This document shows, in pieces, positions 1 to 5,211 of a DNA stretch of 5,211 nucleotides (its first letter is position 1; every line of letters begins with the position of its first letter). The DNA comes from Chitinophagaceae bacterium (GTDB lineage: Bacteria > Bacteroidota > Bacteroidia > Chitinophagales > Chitinophagaceae), in the NCBI GenBank assembly GCA_003456175.1, contig DMPB01000100.1, forward strand, positions 30,156 to 35,366, written 5' to 3'. The notes below the pieces were generated by a model. The model searched no databases and was not told where the DNA came from. It worked only from the letters and a program-made list of their open reading frames with translations. A program made the position numbers and the translations under genes.

Positions 1-744
1 TCCCGTCACTTGGCAGAATTTTGGATGATCGAACCAGAAATGGCTTTCTGCGATTTAGAAGATAATATGAACTTAGCCGAGGCGTTCATAAAGTATATTA
101 TACAGTACGCTATGGAACATTGCGAGGCCGATTTAGCCTTTTTGCACCAACGCCTCGCCGAAGAAGAAAAAAGCTTACCGCAAGACAAGCGCAGCGAACT
201 TGGCTTACTCGATAAACTCAACTTCGTACTCAACAACAACTTTGAACGTATCACATACACCGAAGCCATTGATATTCTCTTACAAAGCCCCGCTTACAAG
301 AAAAAGAAATTTCAGTACGATGTTGCTTGGGGTATTGATATGCAGAGCGAACACGAACGCTACTTGGTAGAAAAACACTTTAAAAAACCAGTAATTGTAA
401 CCAACTATCCTAAAGCCATTAAAGCATTCTACATGCGGCAAGATGATGGCTGTGCCGAAGGCCGCGAAACAGTTGCCGCAATGGATATTTTAGCACCTGG
501 CATCGGCGAAATTGTAGGCGGTAGCCAACGCGAAGAACGCTTAGAAAAACTTGAAACACGCATGCAAGAAATGGGCATACCTACAGAAGAGTTGTTCTGG
601 TATTTAGATACCCGCCGCTTTGGTACCGTGCCACATGCTGGTTTCGGTTTAGGTTTTGAACGTATGGTACAATTTATTACAGGTATGTCGAACATTAGAG
701 ATGTTATTCCTTTTGCTAGAACACCTAAAAACTGTGAGTTTTAA
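1..744 (+). CDS. asnS: Asparaginyl-tRNA synthetase, C-terminal part (5' truncated by window edge)
   Basis: This is the C-terminal 247 residues of a cytoplasmic class II aminoacyl-tRNA synthetase that charges tRNA-Asn with asparagine using ATP. The frame is open from base 1, which begins Ser-Arg-His-Leu-Ala-Glu-Phe-Trp. That is the end of class II motif 2 ([12 protein letters not shown]), so the ATG-like start at base 10 is internal and the real start lies upstream. Counting from base 1, an SEHERYLVE segment lies near residues 116-124, [20 protein letters not shown] near 150-169 and [12 protein letters not shown] near 169-180. Motif 3 (GFGLGFER) is at 214-221, and its arginine binds ATP. The C-terminal [16 protein letters not shown] is characteristic of AsnRS rather than AspRS, although most AsnRS have FPRT where this has FART. 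Bacterial AsnRS is about 465-480 residues, so roughly half is missing. The stop codon TAA is followed at once by a terminator, so this is the last gene of its transcript. No frameshift is seen. Confidence 0.97.
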   Translation, partial: SRHLAEFWMIEPEMAFCDLEDNMNLAEAFIKYIIQYAMEHCEADLAFLHQRLAEEEKSLPQDKRSELGLLDKLNFVLNNNFERITYTEAIDILLQSPAYKKKKFQYDVAWGIDMQSEHERYLVEKHFKKPVIVTNYPKAIKAFYMRQDDGCAEGRETVAAMDILAPGIGEIVGGSQREERLEKLETRMQEMGIPTEELFWYLDTRRFGTVPHAGFGLGFERMVQFITGMSNIRDVIPFARTPKNCEF

Positions 745-757
745 AACGCAATACCAC

Positions 758-791
758 AACAAAGCCGATGCTCGTAAGCATCGGCTTTGTT
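758..791 (+). terminator. Intrinsic terminator of asnS
   Basis: A perfect 15-bp stem (758-772 with 777-791) has a four-base CGTA loop and starts 14 bases after the asnS stop codon. The core is AAAGCCGATGCT paired with AGCATCGGCTTT. The 3' arm ends in CTTTGTT followed by ATTA, so the U-tract is short and interrupted. The stem is strong and sits where a Rho-independent terminator is expected. Its A-rich left flank and T-rich right arm could also work from the other strand, but no minus-strand gene ends here. Confidence 0.85.
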
Positions 792-809
792 ATTAGGGGC
801 TATCAACTT

Positions 810-821
810 TTTACCGTAAGG
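810..821. repeat. Copy 1 of a 12-base intergenic repeat (TTTACCGTAAGG)
   Basis: The identical 12-mer recurs at 2160-2171, just after the lipoprotein protease gene. A 10/12 match (TTTACTGTAAAG) lies at 922-933, just before that gene. The core TTAC-N-GTAA is a near-palindrome. It may be the edge of a dispersed intergenic repeat or a short protein-binding site; the sequence alone does not decide. Confidence 0.4.
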
Positions 822-828
822 TGTACAT

Positions 829-908
829 AAGTTCCCGCTGTTACGGGCTACGCTTTGCTTCGGTGCTACGCACTACCCCTACACATCGGGCAGCCCATGG
901 GCAGTAGT
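829..908. repeat. REP-like GC-rich palindromic intergenic patch
   Basis: This patch lies in the 792-958 gap and is visibly GC-richer than its surroundings, with no open frame. It contains CCCG (834-837) that can pair with CGGG at 844-847 or 887-890. GCTACGC occurs twice (847-853 and 865-871), and GGGCAG occurs twice (888-893 and 899-904). There is a perfect 10-bp palindrome GCCCATGGGC (893-902), and ACTAC (872-876) can pair with GTAGT (904-908). The opening GTTCCCGCTGTTACGGGCTACGC resembles, from memory, a class of short palindromic repeats scattered between genes in many Bacteroidota genomes. Only one copy is in the window, so its dispersed nature is inferred. A structured RNA or a degenerate terminator are alternatives. 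Confidence 0.45.
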
Positions 909-923
909 ATAAGTATCAACATT

Positions 924-959
924 TACTGTAAAGTAATAAGAGTAACTTACTTTGCAGTA
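924..959. promoter_or_regulatory. 13-bp imperfect inverted repeat over promoter and start codon
   Basis: TACTGTAAAGTAA (924-936) and TTACTTTGCAGTA (947-959) are inverted copies with a single mismatch (929 against 954, a G-U pair in RNA), separated by 10 bases. The right arm contains the presumed -7 box and ends on the A of the ATG of the downstream lipoprotein protease gene. It could be an operator for a dimeric repressor, or it may be a chance AT-rich palindrome. If transcription begins inside or upstream of it, the hairpin would sequester the start codon. Confidence 0.45.
947..954 (+). promoter_or_regulatory. Probable Bacteroidota -7 promoter element
   Basis: TTACTTTG differs at one position from the Bacteroidota primary sigma -7 consensus TAnnTTTG. 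No clear -33 TTG is seen; the closest candidate is CTG at 926-928, 18 bases upstream. The box ends only four bases before the ATG at 959. A transcript starting at the usual distance would therefore be leaderless or nearly so. No purine-rich Shine-Dalgarno sequence is present. Confidence 0.4.
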
Positions 960-2149
960 TGTTCAAGTTAAGCACCATTATAGGAAGTACCGTTTTGTTA
1001 CTCGCTAGTTGCAGCAGCAATACTACTACTCATACGCCGGCTCCTTTAAACGCAGATGGGGTTTTTAAAAAATTCAGCAAAGGCGTGGTAATGATTGAAA
1101 GTGAGAGCTATTACAAGATTGTTTTCAGCAATGGCAAAACAGCCTACTTCAATGAGCCAAACGCTGATTATTTGCAGCTAGATTTTAATGAGGCTAACGT
1201 TGCTGCAAAAGCCGAAACACATTACGGTACAGGCTTTTTTGTTGGTAGCAAAGGATTGATTGCTACCAATTTTCATGTAGTTGCGCCTTTACCACAACTG
1301 CTATCAGATGTTGATGATATAAGTAAGCGGCTGCCAAGCCTACTACTAGAACAGCGTGACGATGAAGTACAGCTACTCGAACATCATATTAATGATTATA
1401 AGGAGCGTTTTGCTACCGATAGCAATTTTATCGTAACAAATGTTCCGGAGGCTATTTGGAGCACCATGCGGCAGAAGAGTACCACTACCACCGATAGTAC
1501 TGCAGTGGCTGTTTACGACGATGAACCAAACGTTCTTTCGCAAACTGCATTACAGCACACCATTGATTCAATGGTTGCCTTAATACAAACTATTGAAGTA
1601 CAGGCAAGGGAAAGTGGAAGCATTAGCCTTGTTACAAAAGCACTACGTGTTACACTAGATGCAAGCACCTTGAATGAACAAACCTATAGTGCTCATATAC
1701 ACAGCTTAACACGCAATAAAGAGGTTGATTTAGCTATCATTCAACTAGATCAAACTAGCATTCCAGATGGTGCAGTATGTATTGATCAATTTAATGTTTC
1801 TGATACTACCTATGGCCGACCATTGAAGGCTTCAGAAATTATTGCAACTACGAGTCCGCTATTTTTATTAGGCTACAACCATGGGCCTTCAGTTGCAAAA
1901 ACCACGAGAGGTATCAAAGTGCAGCTTACCAAGGGCGAAGCAACGCAAGAAAGTGATGATTATAGAGTATTGTATAGTATTCCTACGCTTCCGGGTAGTA
2001 GTGGTGGCCCTGTATTTGATACACTTGGCAGGTTGGTTGCAATCAATTATTGTGGCCTTCGTGTTAGTGATAATTTTAACTACGGTATTATTTCGCAGCA
2101 TTTAGATGACTTGTTGCACACGGCACCCAATTTAAAAGTGCCTTTGTAA
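959..2149 (+). CDS. Trypsin-like (DegP/HtrA-type fold) serine protease, predicted lipoprotein, with large internal insertion
   Basis: This 396-residue protein is predicted to be an exported, membrane-anchored serine endopeptidase. Residues 1-17 form a short lipoprotein signal peptide ending in lipobox LLAS before Cys18, which supports the start at 959; the next in-frame Met is residue 45. No acidic residues follow Cys18, so nothing marks it for surface export, and a periplasm-facing location is a guess. The trypsin-fold triad is visible: His106 in ATNFHVV, Asp257 in EVDLAIIQLD and Ser348 in LPGSSGGPVFD. These fit the Trypsin_2 type of peptidase domain. There is no PDZ domain, unlike DegP/HtrA, and the chain ends 48 residues after Ser348. 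His106 and Asp257 are 151 residues apart, against roughly 30-50 in typical family members. The extra segment (about 110-245) is charged and helix-like with a Ser/Thr-rich stretch near 174-181. Cys274 and Cys365 are the only other cysteines. The substrate is unknown. The gene converges on the subtilase gene. Confidence 0.85.
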   Translation: MFKLSTIIGSTVLLLASCSSNTTTHTPAPLNADGVFKKFSKGVVMIESESYYKIVFSNGKTAYFNEPNADYLQLDFNEANVAAKAETHYGTGFFVGSKGLIATNFHVVAPLPQLLSDVDDISKRLPSLLLEQRDDEVQLLEHHINDYKERFATDSNFIVTNVPEAIWSTMRQKSTTTTDSTAVAVYDDEPNVLSQTALQHTIDSMVALIQTIEVQARESGSISLVTKALRVTLDASTLNEQTYSAHIHSLTRNKEVDLAIIQLDQTSIPDGAVCIDQFNVSDTTYGRPLKASEIIATTSPLFLLGYNHGPSVAKTTRGIKVQLTKGEATQESDDYRVLYSIPTLPGSSGGPVFDTLGRLVAINYCGLRVSDNFNYGIISQHLDDLLHTAPNLKVPL

Positions 2150-2159
2150 ATATTGTGTA

Positions 2160-2171
2160 TTTACCGTAAGG
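2160..2171. repeat. Copy 2 of the 12-base intergenic repeat (TTTACCGTAAGG)
   Basis: This is identical to 810-821 and starts 11 bases after the stop codon of the lipoprotein protease gene, just before the convergent terminator hairpin. The two exact copies thus lie on either side of that gene, in the same orientation, about 1.35 kb apart. The flanking bases do not match, so no longer duplication is seen. Confidence 0.4.
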
Positions 2172-2179
2172 ATAGTCAT

Positions 2180-2222
2180 TAATACAGATGGGGTTCGGCG
2201 AAGCCGAACCCCATCTGTATTA
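2180..2222. terminator. Bidirectional terminator hairpin between convergent genes
   Basis: A perfect 20-bp stem (2180-2199 with 2203-2222) encloses a GAA loop closed by C-G. Its GC-rich core GATGGGGTTCGGC pairs with GCCGAACCCCATC, and the outer part is AT-rich. It lies 30 bases after the stop of the plus-strand protease gene and 20 bases after the stop of the minus-strand subtilase gene. It is therefore placed to end both transcripts. Neither side has a long T-tract; the AT-rich outer stem may serve instead. Confidence 0.85.
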
Positions 2223-2242
2223 TCAGTATACCTATAACGCTG

Positions 2243-5211
2243 TTATAAAATAGTAACGGTGCCTTTATATACCACTTGCTTATCAGTAGCATTGGTAATG
2301 GTTAAGTAGTATACACCACTTGCAACATTGCCTACAGGTACAGTTACACTTACACCATTACGTAAGCCCATGTTTTGTTGATATACTACCTTACCCGATG
2401 CATTGTGCAACATAATTTGAGCAGCAGGGTAATTACCATTGCTCATGATATAGAACACATCTTTAGCTGGTTGAGGGTACACTTGCATGGCTGTATTAAC
2501 CTCTGTAAAGTTGATAGCAACAATACGACTATAGCTAGTACGTGTACGCTCATCGGTACGCAAGCGATAGTAGTAAGTACCTGCTGTAAATATTTTAGTA
2601 TCAACTACTTGGTATTTACTTTGTTGTGCAGTATTACGCGGCTGCGCAGTACCCACTATTGTTACCTCGCTAAAATTAGCATCGGTACTACGCTCTACTA
2701 CAAACTGTGTTAACTCACTTTCAAAGGCCGTTTCCCATGTAAGTAGTGCTTGCTGCTTGTTTTGCTTTTGCCCGCTAAAGTGTAATAACTGTAAAGGCAA
2801 CGCACAAGTAGCATTAGATAGGTTAATATGCGATTGTGGTAACGAACGCCGACCACGCATACCACCTACACGAGCACGTACGGCTAATAACTCTTCTGCA
2901 CCTGTAACTATACCACTCACCAAAATTGTTGGTGAAGTGCTGGTTGCCACTTGCTCCATAAAGCGATCGCCAAGCTTTATAACATCATATGCTGTAGCAC
3001 CGGGTACTGGGGCTACTTCAACAGTAGAAGTACCTGCACAAGTAGCAGTAATATTATTGATAGTTGGAACACCTACGATAGCAAATACCGTATCGCTTTC
3101 AGAGGTAATACCGTCGCGGGCAATACGAACACGAACCCTTGCACTACCTGTGGTAATGCTAGGTACTGTCCAATCGAAATGACGTGTACTACTACTTAAG
3201 TTTGAGGTAATAGGTAGCCAGGTAGCACCGTCGGTGGTATAATCGAGTGCGAAAGTGGCCGATACAGCACTTGCATCCCAACGGATACGCTGCAACTCAC
3301 CAGGTACAAAACTTTCACCACCGAACGGATATACCAAACGAACATTATTGTTGTAATAGTATTCTATAACCACAAAATAAGTTTGCGGACCATCAGTAAT
3401 TGACTCTCCCCTAACACTTAAGGTATAATTACCAGCAGCAGGATTATCGAGCTGTACTTGTTCTACGTTGTTGATATTGTCGGTTACAAATTCGCTACCT
3501 ACTACAGCGGGCGCCGCACAACTAAAAGCTGTAGGAATAAGACCTGCATCCATAATCCACGGGTGGTACACGGTACTTCCGCCCGCGTTTGTTACACGTG
3601 TATTAATATTGTTCACCAACGCTACGGCTGCACCGCTAAAGGCTTCCGGATCTACCCAGTAAGTCATAATTTTAGCAGTTGCTACGTTCGCAGGAACGTT
3701 AATGTTATGTGTTACCGTTTGACCTTGTGTTACCGTACCACTTAAATAACGATTTTGTTCAATACATTCTACTGCTCGCAACGTATTGATTCTTCCCCAA
3801 CCAAATGTAAAATCTGGACCAGGGTTGCCAAGATCATCGGCAGTATTTAAAGCAATGGCTTTAATTAAACCAGCATTAGGATCGTTACCATTATTACGCA
3901 AGCGAAATGCTTGGTACAATACAGCAAGATTACCTGTAACAGCCGGACATGCCATAGAGGTTCCGCTTAAAAGCGTATATAAGTTACTGGGCTGTGTAGA
4001 ATTAACATTGGTGCCAACAGCAGCAATATCGGGCTTAATTCGGCCATCAGGTGTAGGGCCTTTACTACTTGTACCGGCAATAGCATCGGTTTTAGTAACG
4101 TTAGCCACTGCCATACTATTTTTAGAAGCTTTTAACCCTCCGGTAATTGTTCTCCAGCCACCGCTAATACCACCACAAGTCTCTCCACCTGAATTACCAG
4201 CAGAATGCACATGCATTAATGCAGGGTAGGTTCTTAATTGAATATCATGGTTACGTGCATCGGTATTGTAGCCTGCGTTGCACGATTGGCCTAACGAATG
4301 TGATGTTAAACGCACATTGTTAAACGTGTATATGTTCGGTATTTGATTTAAATCGTTGTAGTTATCGTACACTCGCAGGGTTGCGCCAGGGGCATTACCC
4401 ACTACGGTTGGGTTCCAATTGCCAGCACCTGTAATAATACCAGCAACGTGATCGCCATGGCTTCCACTATTACCGATGGCATTCACTTCAATACGGCCAG
4501 CAAAATCAACATGCGGACCAACAAATCCATCGTCGCCCATCGTAATTACAACACCGCTGCCATTTAATTTTCGTCCGCGTACAAAATTATCACTCGTATT
4601 AACATTAGTATTTCTGTGTGCGGTAGTTGCTTGAATATCTTCTATTGTTGCAGGGGCGGAAATAGGCTCAATATAATGCACTAGAGGGTGCTTAGCTAAC
4701 AACTCAATGTTACGCATAGATACTTCTGCCTCAATAGCATCGGCAGCAGTTGCAGCAGTATATTTAAATTCAGGTACCCATTGCTGTAAAGCTTGTACAG
4801 CTTGCGTAGTAGCAACACTTTTATCAATTACCACTGTAACCTTACGGATGGTATCGTTAAGTACAGCCCACTGAATGCTGCTTGCATCTCTAAGTGTAGG
4901 GTCTATTTTGGCATAGCTCACAGGTGCCATTACGCTATATACTTGCCATTGTGCCAAACGCTGATAATCACTGAATGTTGCAGGAATAGTAGCGATATAG
5001 GTATTGTTAGGTACATACTGCAAAAGGCGTATACCAGCCGCCGCCAACGCTTGCTTTGTTGCATCTGTGGGTATTTGGTTAAACTGTAACCATACATGAT
5101 AGTTACCCTCGTACAAGCACGCTTGAAAACTAGTCGAACTATTACCCGGATGCAACTGCGGTTGTGTATTAACGAACTCTCCCGTTTTCAACCGCACTTT
5201 TACTTGTCCAT
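2243..5211 (-). CDS. Secreted subtilisin-family (S8) serine protease with T9SS C-terminal sorting domain (5' truncated by window edge)
   Basis: This is a large exported endopeptidase. The frame stays open to the right edge. The GTG at 5197 is preceded in frame by Gly-Gln-Val-Lys and no signal peptide is present, so the true start lies outside. Residues below count from that GTG. Residues 30-180 resemble an S8 propeptide (YHVWLQFNQIPTD, GIRLLQYVPNNTYIATIP). The catalytic domain spans about 205-475: Asp222 (TMGDDGF), His247 (SHGDHVAGI), oxyanion Asn335 (HSAGNSGG) and Ser414 (SGTSMACP), so all key residues are intact. The usual HGTH is HGDH here. Next come a beta-rich domain (about 480-612), an Ig-like or Kre9/KNH-like domain (about 618-708; YPFGGESF, RIRWDAS), a possible FnIII-like segment (710-795) and a second FnIII-like one (799-900; LLTWETAFESE, YYYRLRTDE). 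The T9SS type A sorting domain (904-984) has VYPQPAKD, GVYYLTI and YKGTVTIL, and is normally removed on secretion. Specificity and substrate cannot be told. Confidence 0.93.
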   Translation of the reverse strand, partial: GQVKVRLKTGEFVNTQPQLHPGNSSTSFQACLYEGNYHVWLQFNQIPTDATKQALAAAGIRLLQYVPNNTYIATIPATFSDYQRLAQWQVYSVMAPVSYAKIDPTLRDASSIQWAVLNDTIRKVTVVIDKSVATTQAVQALQQWVPEFKYTAATAADAIEAEVSMRNIELLAKHPLVHYIEPISAPATIEDIQATTAHRNTNVNTSDNFVRGRKLNGSGVVITMGDDGFVGPHVDFAGRIEVNAIGNSGSHGDHVAGIITGAGNWNPTVVGNAPGATLRVYDNYNDLNQIPNIYTFNNVRLTSHSLGQSCNAGYNTDARNHDIQLRTYPALMHVHSAGNSGGETCGGISGGWRTITGGLKASKNSMAVANVTKTDAIAGTSSKGPTPDGRIKPDIAAVGTNVNSTQPSNLYTLLSGTSMACPAVTGNLAVLYQAFRLRNNGNDPNAGLIKAIALNTADDLGNPGPDFTFGWGRINTLRAVECIEQNRYLSGTVTQGQTVTHNINVPANVATAKIMTYWVDPEAFSGAAVALVNNINTRVTNAGGSTVYHPWIMDAGLIPTAFSCAAPAVVGSEFVTDNINNVEQVQLDNPAAGNYTLSVRGESITDGPQTYFVVIEYYYNNNVRLVYPFGGESFVPGELQRIRWDASAVSATFALDYTTDGATWLPITSNLSSSTRHFDWTVPSITTGSARVRVRIARDGITSESDTVFAIVGVPTINNITATCAGTSTVEVAPVPGATAYDVIKLGDRFMEQVATSTSPTILVSGIVTGAEELLAVRARVGGMRGRRSLPQSHINLSNATCALPLQLLHFSGQKQNKQQALLTWETAFESELTQFVVERSTDANFSEVTIVGTAQPRNTAQQSKYQVVDTKIFTAGTYYYRLRTDERTRTSYSRIVAINFTEVNTAMQVYPQPAKDVFYIMSNGNYPAAQIMLHNASGKVVYQQNMGLRNGVSVTVPVGNVASGVYYLTITNATDKQVVYKGTVTIL

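Noticed and set aside
10..12. TTG at base 10 as the start of the first gene
   Set aside because: The frame is open upstream to base 1 and encodes the conserved Ser-Arg-His of motif 2, so this codon is an internal leucine.
429..695. Minus-strand open frames inside asnS (this one and 6-269)
   Set aside because: They are antisense to strongly conserved AsnRS sequence, with compositions typical of reverse-strand shadows and no domain.
829..908. tRNA or small structured RNA gene in the asnS-protease gap
   Set aside because: The palindromes do not form a cloverleaf, no T-loop GTTCRA motif is found, and no riboswitch core is recognised. A repeat-like patch is the simpler reading.
3786..4229. 147-codon open frame on the plus strand opposite the subtilase
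   Set aside because: It lies entirely antisense to the catalytic core of an intact S8 domain. Its translation has no recognisable domain and no credible promoter precedes it. It is a shadow of the codon bias of the real gene, as are the other plus-strand frames at 2375-2713, 2757-3182, 3458-3745 and 4793-5089.
5195..5197. GTG at 5197 as the true start of the subtilase
   Set aside because: The frame remains open to the window edge, upstream codons read Gly-Gln-Val-Lys, and no signal peptide follows the GTG although a T9SS cargo needs one. The gene must begin outside the window.
959..5211. The two proteases as one operon or a toxin/defence pair
   Set aside because: The genes are convergent and separated by a strong terminator, and neither has features of immunity, toxin or phage-defence proteins. 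Two neighbouring exported proteases do not by themselves make a system.

Overview
The window looks like a piece of a Bacteroidota chromosome, most likely from the Chitinophagaceae or a related family. Three things point there. The large minus-strand gene ends in a type IX secretion (T9SS) sorting domain, and T9SS occurs only in the Bacteroidota lineage. The plus-strand lipoprotein gene has a TTTG-type -7 box and no Shine-Dalgarno sequence. The intergenic DNA holds a GC-richer, REP-like patch in an otherwise moderately AT-rich sequence. The family-level placement is inferred, not demonstrated.

Layout. Bases 1-744 (+) are the 3' half of asnS, asparaginyl-tRNA synthetase, cut by the left window edge. 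It is closed by a strong hairpin terminator at 758-791. A gene-free stretch of about 165 bases (792-958) carries a REP-like palindromic patch, a short near-palindrome, and a 13-bp imperfect inverted repeat that covers the presumed promoter and the first base of the next start codon. Bases 959-2149 (+) encode a trypsin-fold serine protease predicted to be a lipoprotein. Its His-Asp spacing is unusually long. A 20-bp hairpin at 2180-2222 separates it from a convergent gene. Bases 2243-5211 (-) encode most of a large secreted subtilisin-family (S8) protease with a propeptide, catalytic domain, beta-rich accessory domains and a T9SS C-terminal signal. Its N-terminus, including the signal peptide, lies beyond the right edge.

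How the genes relate. asnS is a housekeeping gene, separated from the rest by its terminator. The two proteases are convergent, so they are not an operon. Both would act outside the cytoplasm: the lipoprotein protease as a membrane-anchored periplasmic or outer-membrane enzyme, the subtilase as a T9SS-exported enzyme at or beyond the cell surface. Nothing in the sequence shows that they act together. I found no mobile element, CRISPR array, tRNA or rRNA. No previously undescribed multi-gene system is evident. The most unusual points are the large insertion in the lipoprotein protease and the repeat-rich region upstream of it.
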